DNA from: an uncultured Acetatifactor sp.
Lineage (GTDB): Bacteria; Bacillota; Clostridia; Lachnospirales; Lachnospiraceae
Length of the DNA: 64,000 nucleotides
Direction of reading: 5' to 3'
Assembly (NCBI GenBank): GCA_910586775.1
Contig: CAJUJN010000002.1
Coordinates: 12,561 to 76,560 of the forward strand
Shown: positions 26,514 through 33,711 of the stretch, in pieces
Numbering within the stretch: position 1 is the stretch's first letter
Layout: the number at the start of each line of letters is the position of its first letter
The notes under the pieces: generated by a model
What the model was told of the DNA's origin: nothing
Database searches by the model: none
Seen by the model: the letters and a program-made list of their open reading frames with translations, nothing else
Translations under genes and position numbers: made by a program

Positions 26514-27032
26514 CTACTGTTTTGCGTCAAAATTCCCGCTGTCCACGCCCATCTGCGTGCCTGAGTTATAGGCGCTCCTGGTGTAATTCGCCGTCTCCGG
26601 CGCGGCTTTGGAAGCCTGCAGGATATTCATCTCGAATTCCACCATCTCCAGCGCGTTTTCCAGCAGTTCTCTGTTCTGTTCGTTTATCCGGCGTAATTCC
26701 CGGACGCTGCTCTGCAATCTGTCATGCGCCTCGGCCAGCTTTGCCTGTTCCCCGGGGCGCGATGACATCAATTCGATCATCTTGGAGAGCTTTAATGTTT
26801 CAACATCCCTGTTTAATACGTTGGCAATGTCCGTGGTCACTTCCATCCTTCTCTTATCCAGATGGTTGACCCTTCCTACCGCTTCCTGTTCATCATCCGT
26901 GATTTTCTGTAAATTCTCCAGATTTGCACTGGCAATCACCTGTGTCTTCTTCTGGGACAGCGCCAGAAGTTCATCATATGCATCGCATTCCTGACCCAAC
27001 ACCTCGATCAGGGTTTCCATTAAACTTGCCAC
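26514..27032 (-). CDS. flgN: FlgN family export chaperone
   Basis: 172 residues, fully helical at the start (LMETLIEVLGQECDAYDELL), with KKTQVIASANLENLQKITDD, the FlgN signature, and a disordered tail (TRSAYNSGTQMGVDSGNF). FlgN keeps FlgK and FlgL soluble for export; both genes are directly downstream. It starts eight bases after the flgM stop. Confidence 0.92.
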   Translation of the reverse strand: MASLMETLIEVLGQECDAYDELLALSQKKTQVIASANLENLQKITDDEQEAVGRVNHLDKRRMEVTTDIANVLNRDVETLKLSKMIELMSSRPGEQAKLAEAHDRLQSSVRELRRINEQNRELLENALEMVEFEMNILQASKAAPETANYTRSAYNSGTQMGVDSGNFDAKQ

Positions 27033-27040
27033 AGATGTCC

Positions 27041-27337
27041 TTACCTCGTTTCTTCGTATGCCGCATCCAGTTCAGACGCCTTCTGCATAAGCTTCTGAGC
27101 GAAAGATGCCGTATCTACCTGATAAGTACCATTCTGGACTTTTGCTTTGATCGGAGCGACCAGTTCTTCCCGGATATCGGGAGTTCCCGCAAGCGCCGCC
27201 TGCGCTGCGCCGATCTCCCTTCCAAAATTGCTGAACTGCAGCTGATCTGTCTGCGCCGCACCGCTCTTTTCGCGTACCTTGTTCACCTTTTTCGCCTGAT
27301 ACAGCTGATGAACCTGATTGTATGCTTCTATACGCAT
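27041..27337 (-). CDS. flgM: Anti-sigma-28 factor FlgM
   Basis: 98 residues (MRIEAYNQVHQLYQAKKV; REELVAPIKAKVQNGTYQVD; FAQKLMQKASELD), a normal FlgM with the C-terminal sigma-binding helices. FlgM holds sigma-28 until the hook is complete and it is exported. It is the first gene after a perfect sigma-28 promoter, so it forms a feedback loop. GGGAGG precedes the ATG. The sigma-28 gene itself is not in the window. Confidence 0.95.
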   Translation of the reverse strand: MRIEAYNQVHQLYQAKKVNKVREKSGAAQTDQLQFSNFGREIGAAQAALAGTPDIREELVAPIKAKVQNGTYQVDTASFAQKLMQKASELDAAYEETR

Positions 27338-27393
27338 TCCGCACTTCCTCCCTTCCCGAAATGGTTAACTCTCATCGTAATTGCTTATTTAAA

Positions 27394-27420
27394 TTATCGG
27401 CACCAGATTCAAATACTTTA
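27394..27420 (-). promoter_or_regulatory. Sigma-28 promoter of the flgM operon (consensus)
   Basis: Minus strand TAAA (27420-27417), 15 bases, GCCGATAA (27401-27394): identical to the textbook sigma-28 consensus. It lies 17 bases downstream of palindromic element copy C and drives flgM-flgN-flgK-flgK-flgL and possibly fliW-csrA. Confidence 0.93.
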
Positions 27421-27436
27421 GTGCTGCCGTAAAATT

Positions 27437-27538
27437 TATACTGCGCACCGGTTAAATTTGCAGTACAACCCGGCTGCAGACCGCCGGCAAGGTATTTTCC
27501 CGGGGGCATCACTGTAAATCCCGGCGGTCTGCAGTATA
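27437..27538 (-). repeat. Full copy (C) of the palindromic element, overlapping the thyX 3' end
   Basis: Reverse orientation relative to copy B: on the plus strand it begins TATACTGCGCACCGG and ends GGTCTGCAGTATA. The last 30 bases (27509-27538) are the final nine codons and stop of thyX, and the other end abuts the flgM promoter. Confidence 0.92.
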
Positions 27539-28204
27539 AAGCCGATATGGCTTACGTCCGCAGCTTTTTTTCTCGCTGCAGTAGCCTGATACCTCACATT
27601 TCGGCACAAAATACTGCTCTGTCAGAAATTTCCACTCCTCCGAATATTCCGCCAGCGCTTTGCAGATATCATTCATCAGGAGGCGGTACTCCCAGTATGC
27701 CCTGGAACAGAGCCGCTGATGAGACATCTCTATCAGATTGCGGACATTTCGCTTGTCCACAATTTTCGTGGACATGCCAAGGGGAAGGAGCATGGCGGCA
27801 TCTTCCCGGGGAATTCCGCAATCGCTCTCCAGGCGGCTGCAGGCTTCGGCGATGGCAGACATGGTATCCCTGTAGATTTTCTCCGCCTCCGGATTTTCCG
27901 ACACAGACGGCGGCGTTGTATAGGTGAAATTTTTGTAGTTGATATAGCGCGTGCTTGCCTGGAGTCTGGTGGGGGCACCGCCGATATGGGTGTACCATTC
28001 CCTGATGACCCGGGCGGAATAGCCGTCCAGGATCATCTCCACATTGACATATTCCAGAACCCGGTGATGGCCGGATTTGATGCACTCCAGGCCGCGTTTA
28101 TAATTCTTTTCTTTATTGTCTGTATCTGCTCCCCAGCATACGCCTGCGCGTTCGCCCATCAGAGTGATGGGATTTTTGGGGGTTTCCTTCAATATTGTAA
28201 TCAT
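27509..28204 (-). CDS. thyX: Flavin-dependent thymidylate synthase ThyX
   Basis: 231 residues from ATG 28204 (MITILKETPKN). ThyX methylates dUMP with methylene-THF, using FAD and NADPH. Family signs: GHHRVLEYVNVEMILDG, REWYTHIGGAPTRLQASTRY in place of the RHRxxSxNxxSxRY motif (the clostridial variant), and LPLGMSTKIVDKRNVRNLI. A Cys-rich C-terminal extension (CEVSGYCSEKKSCGR) follows. The last nine residues, YTADRRDLQ, and the stop are encoded by the palindromic element, so the original C-terminus has been replaced. The Shine-Dalgarno is weak; a GTG 11 codons upstream is the alternative start. Confidence 0.93.
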   Translation of the reverse strand: MITILKETPKNPITLMGERAGVCWGADTDNKEKNYKRGLECIKSGHHRVLEYVNVEMILDGYSARVIREWYTHIGGAPTRLQASTRYINYKNFTYTTPPSVSENPEAEKIYRDTMSAIAEACSRLESDCGIPREDAAMLLPLGMSTKIVDKRNVRNLIEMSHQRLCSRAYWEYRLLMNDICKALAEYSEEWKFLTEQYFVPKCEVSGYCSEKKSCGRKPYRLYTADRRDLQ

Positions 28205-28275
28205 CTGTCCGTTCCATTCCCTTCCCGTATCCCACATGGCCAGGCCTCAGCCTGACTGTGCGAACAATGATTTTA

Positions 28276-28351
28276 ATCCGGAAATGTTTCCGCCCCTGAA
28301 TAGAAATAACAGTCCAGACGGCCGCTGAACTGTTACAGAAAATTTCCGGAT
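28276..28351. repeat. Nested inverted repeat between thyX and the XRE gene
   Basis: Outer arms ATCCGGAAAT (28276-28285) and ATTTCCGGAT (28342-28351) enclose inner arms AACAGT (28308-28313) and ACTGTT (28329-28334). It could form a long stem in the XRE transcript as a terminator-like or stabilising structure. There is no T-run, so the role is open. Confidence 0.55.
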
Positions 28352-28367
28352 ATAAAGGCCATATAAT

Positions 28368-28739
28368 TTACAGAGATTCCCTGTCCTCTGCCAGTGCCTG
28401 CAGATACCCCTGAACACGGTTCCTGCTGCCCTTTTCCAGCTTCCGGTATTTTTCTATGAGAATATACTCTTCTGAGCCCCTGCGGACCATCAGATAGTCC
28501 GTTTCCGCCTCCGCGGCTGCGCCGTCCGCCTCCAGGCCGTCTCTGTCGTCAGCCAGCAGCTGCACAGGAGTCACCTGGAGCGCATCGCAGATTGCCATAA
28601 TCTTGTCCGCCGCAGGATTGGTCTTCTTCCGCTTCCAATCGCTGATGGTGCTCTGGGCAATTCCGGTCTCCTCCGAGAACTGCTTCCGGCTTATGTTCTT
28701 TTTGTCCAGTAATTCGAAGATTTTTTCGCTGATTATCAT
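28368..28739 (-). CDS. XRE family transcriptional regulator
   Basis: 123 residues. The N-terminal helix-turn-helix (KNISRKQFSEETGIAQSTIS, then DWKRKKTNPAADKIMAICDAL) is a standard Cro/C1 fold; the C-terminal ~45 residues (EEYILIEKYRKLEKGSRNRV) form a helix typical of small clostridial XRE proteins and may dimerise. TATAAT-like sequence lies upstream (28763-28768) without a good -35. It stands alone between thyX and the ABC exporter, separated by ~400 bases from the latter. Targets unknown. Confidence 0.85.
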   Translation of the reverse strand: MIISEKIFELLDKKNISRKQFSEETGIAQSTISDWKRKKTNPAADKIMAICDALQVTPVQLLADDRDGLEADGAAAEAETDYLMVRRGSEEYILIEKYRKLEKGSRNRVQGYLQALAEDRESL

Positions 28740-29135
28740 TGTGTCCGCCTTTCTGTCGATGCATTATATATTAGTTACATTTTTCCGGCTTGTCCGCATG
28801 GAAAATCCTGGTTTCCGCTTCCCTGCGGGTTCCTGTAAATTTATTCCGCAGTATTTCCCTGCCATACGGCTCATGACATAAGTATACTTGGTAAATCCAT
28901 ATATTTCAAGCAATTCTTGAAAACTGTTCCTTCCTGTGATGAAACTCCCCTCTGCAGAGCTGCGGGGTATCAGCCCGAGATTCGCTTCGCTCGTCATTGG
29001 TTTGTTGCGCAGCAGAGCTGCGGGGAATTAGACCCGGAGAGATTAAAATGATGAAAATATCATGCGATTCTCTTCTCCGTACACCTTCCAGACATGAGAT
29101 TTTGCCACCTGTTTCAGAAAAACACGCGGTCAAAA
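28740..29135. other. Intergenic region with a direct repeat of about 28 bases
   Basis: Between the XRE gene and the ABC exporter gene. GCAGAGCTGCGGGG followed by a CCCGAGA-like end occurs at 28954-28980 and again at 29012-29040. An AT-rich promoter-like stretch for the XRE gene lies at its left end. No gene of good quality is seen. Confidence 0.5.
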
Positions 29136-30905
29136 TCACTCAAACTGCGAAGCATACAGCTTATAGTAAAACCCTCTCCGCGCCATCAGGCTCTCATGGT
29201 CTCCCTGTTCTACTACATCCCCGTGGTCAACCACCAGAATATGGTCCGCATTCCGGATGGTGGAAAGGCGGTGGGCAATCACGAAACAGGTTTTGTCCTT
29301 CATCAGCTCACGCATGGCTTTCTGAATCCGCCGCTCCGTGCCGGTGTCCACATTGGAGGTCGCCTCGTCCAGAATCAGCATCCGGGCGTCATAGAGCATG
29401 GCGCGGGCTATGGTCAGCAGCTGCTTCTGGCCTTTGGAGATATTCCCGCCGTCCTCGCTGATGACGGTTTCGTAGCCCTGGGGCAGGCGCATGATAAAGG
29501 AATGGATATGAGCGGCCCTGGCTGCCGCTACCACTTCTTCCCTGGAAGCGCCCTCTTTTCCGTAGGCAATATTCTCGAAAATCGTCCCCTTGAATACCCA
29601 GGTCTCCTGAAGCACCATGGCATAGGCCCCCCGCAGGCTCCGCCGGGTGTAATCCCGGTTATCCCTGCTCTCCACCAGGATTCTGCCTTCATCCACATCG
29701 TAAAAACGCATCAGCAGGTTAATGATGGTGGTCTTGCCTGCGCCGGTGGGACCGACGATAGCCACAAGCTTTCCCGCATCCGCTTTCAGGCTCAGATTAT
29801 GGAGGATGGTTTTATTTTTCTCATATCCGAAGGAAACGTTCCGCAGTTCCACATTGCCCTTCACATCGGTCAGTTCCAGCGCCGCTTCCCTGTCCACCGT
29901 CTCCTCTTCCTCATCCAGCAGTCCGAAAACACGTTCCGCCGCTGCCAGCGCGGAATAGAGTTCATTGGTGATATTGGCAATCTCGTTAATCGGGCCGGAG
30001 AATTTGCGGGAATACAGGACAAAAGAGGAAATCTGCCCCAGGGAAATCCGTCCGCCCATATAGAGAAAGGAGCCGAATACCGCAATCAGGCTTAAGCCCA
30101 GGTTATTGATGGAATTCACTGTAGGCCCCATGGTGATTCCGTAATAATCCGCATCGTAGTAAGCATTGGCGGCAGCCGTATTCACCCTGTCAAAGTTCTC
30201 AGCCACTTTGGTTTCGTAAGCATACGCCATAATCGTCTTCTGCCCGGAAAACATTTCTTCCACAAAGCCGTTCATAATGCCGTAATTTTTGGAACGCTTC
30301 GCAAATCGGGGCTGCGTAATTCTGCGCATCTTTGTCACGTAAATAATGGCCGCGGGAATCGTCACCACTACCACTGCCGCCAGAGCAGACGAGATATAGA
30401 GCATCATTGCAAAAGAGCCTGCCACGGTGACCAGGCTGGTCAGAATCTGCACCACATCCGTTGCCAGGCAGGTACTGACTACATCTATGTCGTATGATAC
30501 GCGGCTGATAATGTCTCCCGCCTGGTTCCTGTCAAAATACCCCACCGGCATCCGCATCAGCTTGTCGAAGACATCTTTCCGCATCCCTTTTGCAATCCAT
30601 TTGCTGACGTACATCATAATGATATTGATGGATATGGTGAGCAGGGACGACAGCACATAGAAGAGCAGCATCCTGCCGGCATAGTAAAAAACCCTGTCAA
30701 AATTTACCTTCCCCACGCCTGCTGCCGCCTCGTTGATGGCTGAGCCCGCCATGCCCGGCCCGAGAAGGGCAAGGATATTGCTGATAAAGCACAGGGCGAA
30801 TACAAGTATGAGAATAAATTTATAATAGCCGATGTAATGCAGCAGGCGCTTGAATGTACCTTTTGTGTCTTTTGGCTTTTTGCGGATGGTGTCTCTGGAT
30901 GCCAT
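29136..30905 (-). CDS. ABC exporter half-transporter (TMD-NBD), subunit B
   Basis: 589 residues: six membrane helices in ~1-310 followed by an NBD with Walker A GPTGAGKTT (~384), Q-loop VLQETWVF, signature NISKGQKQ in place of LSGGQ, Walker B MLILDEATSNVD with catalytic Glu, and H-loop AHRLST. The partner gene upstream has an intact LSGGQ but Asp in place of the catalytic Glu, the pattern of heterodimeric exporters of the LmrCD/BmrCD/TM287-288 type, with one weak and one active ATP site. Such pumps export drugs, lipids or peptides; the substrate cannot be inferred. It is second in a two-gene operon (gap 227 bases). Confidence 0.92.
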   Translation of the reverse strand: MASRDTIRKKPKDTKGTFKRLLHYIGYYKFILILVFALCFISNILALLGPGMAGSAINEAAAGVGKVNFDRVFYYAGRMLLFYVLSSLLTISINIIMMYVSKWIAKGMRKDVFDKLMRMPVGYFDRNQAGDIISRVSYDIDVVSTCLATDVVQILTSLVTVAGSFAMMLYISSALAAVVVVTIPAAIIYVTKMRRITQPRFAKRSKNYGIMNGFVEEMFSGQKTIMAYAYETKVAENFDRVNTAAANAYYDADYYGITMGPTVNSINNLGLSLIAVFGSFLYMGGRISLGQISSFVLYSRKFSGPINEIANITNELYSALAAAERVFGLLDEEEETVDREAALELTDVKGNVELRNVSFGYEKNKTILHNLSLKADAGKLVAIVGPTGAGKTTIINLLMRFYDVDEGRILVESRDNRDYTRRSLRGAYAMVLQETWVFKGTIFENIAYGKEGASREEVVAAARAAHIHSFIMRLPQGYETVISEDGGNISKGQKQLLTIARAMLYDARMLILDEATSNVDTGTERRIQKAMRELMKDKTCFVIAHRLSTIRNADHILVVDHGDVVEQGDHESLMARRGFYYKLYASQFE

Positions 30906-31132
30906 ATTTGATTTCCTTTCTGCTCCGGCTTTGTCTCTCAGATATCACTGAATTGATACCCTCAGCCGGTTTATTTCCCGCAGGATGCTTCGCTCGCATC
31001 TTTCTTGACTTCGGATACTTTGCCTCTATCTGTATCCCGGTTTTACCGGAAATGAACCGCACCGGCGAAACAAAATCCGAAAAGCGCTGCTTCCACACGC
31101 TTCCGTGCAAACAGGTCCGGGCGCAAATTCAT

Positions 31133-33076
31133 TCATCCGCCCATCTGATTTCTGTAAATTTCCCGGTACATGGGACAGTTCCGCAGCAGTTCTTCGTGGG
31201 TGCCGTGGCCGATGATTTTCCCTTCGTCCAGCATGATGATATCGTCCAGCGCCATAATGGAGCTGATTCTCTGGGCGATGATGATGGTGGTGGTGTCCGC
31301 GTGGTGCTCCCTGATGGCTTTGCGCAATGCGGCATCGGTCTTGTAGTCCAGCGCACTGGAGGAATCGTCCAGCACCAGTATCCTGGGCGCTGCCGCCAGA
31401 GCCCTGGCAATCAGTACACGCTGGCGCTGGCCGCCGCTGAGGTTGGCGCCGCGCACTACAGCCCTGTGGTCGTATGTGTCTTCATAGCTTTCGATGAATT
31501 CCCTGGCCATGGCGTCTCCGGCGGCTTTCCGCATTTCCTCCGCCTCCACGTCCCGCCCGAAGGAGATATTTTCCTTCAGGGAATCGGCAAAGATAACGTC
31601 GTTTTGAAACACCACACCGAACAGCCTGTGCAGTTCGTCTTTATCATAGGTGCGCACGTCTTTTCCGTCTATAAAAACATGCCCCTCATCCGCATCATAA
31701 AAACGCATCAGCAGATTGATAATGGTGGTCTTGCCGCAGCCGGTGGCACCTATAATCCCTAAGGAACCGCCTTTTTTCACCGCGAAATCGATTCCTTCCA
31801 GGCATTTCTGACGTTCCTGGCCGTCGAATCTCGAAAGGGCTGACAGTCTGGCAGATTCTGCCGTTTTTCCGTTACTGCACTCCGATATATCCGACTGCTT
31901 TCCATCCGCTCCCGAACTCTCCCTGTCTTCCGCAGACGCCTTTCCGCCTGCTTCGGAATTCTTCCGGTCTTCCTTCTGCAGCTTTATGTCCGTCCCGGGG
32001 ATTTCCCACTCCTTTTCGCCTGTCTCCCCGTCCGGTTCCGGATGTCTCCCATAACTGAATGCCACCTGTTCAAAGACTATGTACCCGTCCCGCTCTGTCA
32101 CCGCCGCTTCTTCTGCCGGAATGGGCATCAGTTCGTCCTCGCTGTTCACCACTGCGGCAATGCGGTTCGCGGAAGCGTTTGCCTTGGACATCATCATGAA
32201 AATGCGGTTCACCCCGTTCACACCCATAAGAATCATATTGAAATAAGTCAGAAACGCCAAAATCACACCGGGCTGAGTGGCGCCGTCGTTCACACGATAA
32301 GCCCCCACCACTACCACAATGGTAAGTCCGATATTCAGCATAAAGGTCATGACAGGCCCCGGAAGCGCCATGACAATGCCCGCCTTCACGTCCCTGTCTG
32401 CCATTTCTCTGTTTGCGTCCTCAAAGCGGCGCATCTCATAATCTTCCTTCGAAAGCGCCTTTACCACCCGGATGCCCGTGATATTTTCCCGCATGATGCG
32501 CACGATATCATCCACGCTCTTCTGCACCCTTTCATAGAGCGGTATGCCCTTCAGGGAGACATAGACCACTGCCGCAATCAGGATTGGCGCCATAATGCAG
32601 AGGATAGATGCCAGCCCGGCATCCATGATAAGGGTAATGGTAATACCGCCAAACAACAGAATCGGCGCACGGATTCCCATGGTCTGGCAGGATTGAATGA
32701 AGCTCTGCACATTATAGGAGTCCGAGGTCATCCTGGAATTCAGGGACGGCAGCCCGAATTCGTCCAGCTGTCCGCCGGAAAGATTAACGGATTTCCAGAA
32801 CAAATCTCTTCTGATTTCGTATATGGTTTTCTTCGCCACGCCTACTGCCATACGATTCGCCCTCACATTCGTCTGGCGCACATAGACCACCAGCAGAAGC
32901 ATTACCGTTCCCCACAACAGTATCAGTTTTACCTCCTGCAGCGGTGCCACATCGTCAATCAGATGTTCCAGTACATATGGGAGCAGCAGTTCAGCCAGAG
33001 CAGCTGATAATTTGATCAGCATGCCGATTGCTATCATGACCCGGTATTTTTTTGCATACGACAGTATAAATTTCAT
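31133..33076 (-). CDS. ABC exporter half-transporter (TMD-NBD), subunit A, with acidic insert
   Basis: 647 residues from ATG 33076 (MKFILSYAKKY) with GGAG nine bases upstream; a further 40 upstream codons are open but run into the antitoxin RNA promoter and are unlikely. Six membrane helices, then an NBD with Walker A GATGCGKTT (~441), signature NLSGGQRQ, and Walker B ILVLDDSSSALD, where Asp replaces the catalytic Glu. Between the TMD and NBD there is a ~70-residue Lys/Glu/Ser-rich insert (~365-435; for example DRKNSEAGGKASAEDRESSG) not seen in ordinary exporters, probably a flexible loop. It pairs with the 29136-30905 gene. The start lies ~25 bases from the divergent antitoxin promoter. Confidence 0.92.
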   Translation of the reverse strand: MKFILSYAKKYRVMIAIGMLIKLSAALAELLLPYVLEHLIDDVAPLQEVKLILLWGTVMLLLVVYVRQTNVRANRMAVGVAKKTIYEIRRDLFWKSVNLSGGQLDEFGLPSLNSRMTSDSYNVQSFIQSCQTMGIRAPILLFGGITITLIMDAGLASILCIMAPILIAAVVYVSLKGIPLYERVQKSVDDIVRIMRENITGIRVVKALSKEDYEMRRFEDANREMADRDVKAGIVMALPGPVMTFMLNIGLTIVVVVGAYRVNDGATQPGVILAFLTYFNMILMGVNGVNRIFMMMSKANASANRIAAVVNSEDELMPIPAEEAAVTERDGYIVFEQVAFSYGRHPEPDGETGEKEWEIPGTDIKLQKEDRKNSEAGGKASAEDRESSGADGKQSDISECSNGKTAESARLSALSRFDGQERQKCLEGIDFAVKKGGSLGIIGATGCGKTTIINLLMRFYDADEGHVFIDGKDVRTYDKDELHRLFGVVFQNDVIFADSLKENISFGRDVEAEEMRKAAGDAMAREFIESYEDTYDHRAVVRGANLSGGQRQRVLIARALAAAPRILVLDDSSSALDYKTDAALRKAIREHHADTTTIIIAQRISSIMALDDIIMLDEGKIIGHGTHEELLRNCPMYREIYRNQMGG

Positions 33077-33101
33077 TCTGTGACTCCTGCCAAATTTTCT
33101 C

Positions 33102-33130
33102 TTGAATTCATCTGCTGAATATGCTATAGT
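33102..33130 (+). promoter_or_regulatory. Promoter of antitoxin RNA 1
   Basis: TTGAAT (33102-33107), 17 bases, TATAGT (33125-33130). The start near 33137 yields a short RNA ending at the bidirectional terminator. Confidence 0.7.
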
Positions 33131-33136
33131 AAACAC

Positions 33137-33222
33137 AGGGAAAACAACCGCCCACAAGGTGGGTTGACCTCTGGGATAGAAAAATCCACCCGTCACTGGT
33201 CAAAGTTTTGGGGTGGTTTTTC
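33137..33222 (+). ncRNA. Antisense antitoxin RNA 1 (predicted)
   Basis: Predicted ~86-nt RNA from the promoter at 33102-33130 to the terminator whose stem is CCACCC (33186-33191) / GGGTGG (33211-33216) with T5 after it. It is convergent with the toxin mRNA and complementary to its last ~45 bases. Its first ~40 bases (33138-33177) closely resemble the toxin mRNA leader (33405-33365): both contain AGGGAAA-CAACCG and GGTGGG(C/T)TGACCTCT. This is the build of TxpA/RatA-like type I systems. Confidence 0.62.
33179..33222. terminator. Bidirectional terminator shared by toxin 1 and its antitoxin
   Basis: CCACCC/GGGTGG stem flanked by A-run and T-run on both sides; it ends the antitoxin on the plus strand and the toxin mRNA on the minus strand, giving an overlap of about 45 bases. 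Confidence 0.75.
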
Positions 33223-33253
33223 TATGTATCAACATAAAATATACACAGAGCTT

Positions 33254-33343
33254 TTACTTACAGAACGTAAACACGAACGTAAGCAATGCTAAGAGGAATA
33301 GACCAAAGGTCATTAAATCCGTAAAATCGTAACGATTTTTCAT
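33254..33343 (-). CDS. Type I toxin-like membrane peptide 1 (29 aa)
   Basis: 29 residues: a charged start (MKNRYDFTDLM) and one hydrophobic helix (FGLFLLALLTFVFTF), ending CK. The ATG has GGAGG at seven bases, a very strong ribosome site. It matches the putative holin-like toxin group (TxpA/BsrG/Fst style) in size, hydrophobicity, and FG motif before the helix. Toxic action by membrane insertion is established for relatives, not for this peptide. The mRNA should start near 33406 from TTGCGG-17-TAATAT (33441-33413). The antitoxin RNA is convergent on the plus strand. Confidence 0.78.
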   Translation of the reverse strand: MKNRYDFTDLMTFGLFLLALLTFVFTFCK

Positions 33344-33412
33344 AGCACCACCTCCATTCCTTCAAGAATAGAGGTCAGCCCACCCTGCAACACGGTTGTT
33401 TCCCTGCCTCTT

Positions 33413-33441
33413 ATATTAACACGCTTCTTCTTTTTCCGCAA
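33413..33441 (-). promoter_or_regulatory. Promoter of toxin 1 mRNA
   Basis: Minus strand TTGCGG (33441-33436), 17 bases, TAATAT (33418-33413); the start near 33406 gives a ~62-base leader. Confidence 0.65.
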
Positions 33442-33479
33442 TTATTTTCGGACAAACTTCCATGTATTTTTCAGATATC

Positions 33480-33610
33480 GGCACTGTTTACGGCTTTGCC
33501 GTCCAGAATGGTGCGCACAAGGCAAGCAGGGTGCGCTTATTCTGGCACGCGCATTCAAAGCAATCGCTTTAATTGTTCGTGCAACGTGCTTCTCCACCTC
33601 GCATGGAAGC
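33480..33610 (-). repeat. Divergent copy of intergenic repeat family 2
   Basis: On the minus strand it shares spaced blocks with 42090-42240: a CGTGC block, CGATT(G/A)CTTTGA, an AA(A/T)GAGCG-like block and the GTTTACGGC/GCCGT hairpin. Similarity is patchy, so limits are approximate. Confidence 0.4.
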
Positions 33611-33639
33611 AATGCAATGACATAAACAGTGCAAAAAAG

Positions 33640-33678
33640 CAATGAGATTCCCCCGGTTCTGCCACAGGAAATCTCATT
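33640..33678 (-). terminator. Terminator of the GH51 gene
   Basis: AATGAGATT (33651-33659) pairs with AATCTCATT (33670-33678), with inner CC/GG pairs; on the minus strand the stem is followed by GC and six T. It lies ~35 bases after the stop at 33712. Confidence 0.85.
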
Positions 33679-33711
33679 ACGAAAGAGTCTGCTGCAAATG
33701 ACACACCATGC

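Noticed and set aside
33077..33196. N-terminal extension of ABC subunit A to 33196
   Set aside because: It would cover the antitoxin promoter and RNA; GGAG and MKFILSYAKKY at 33076 fit the family start.
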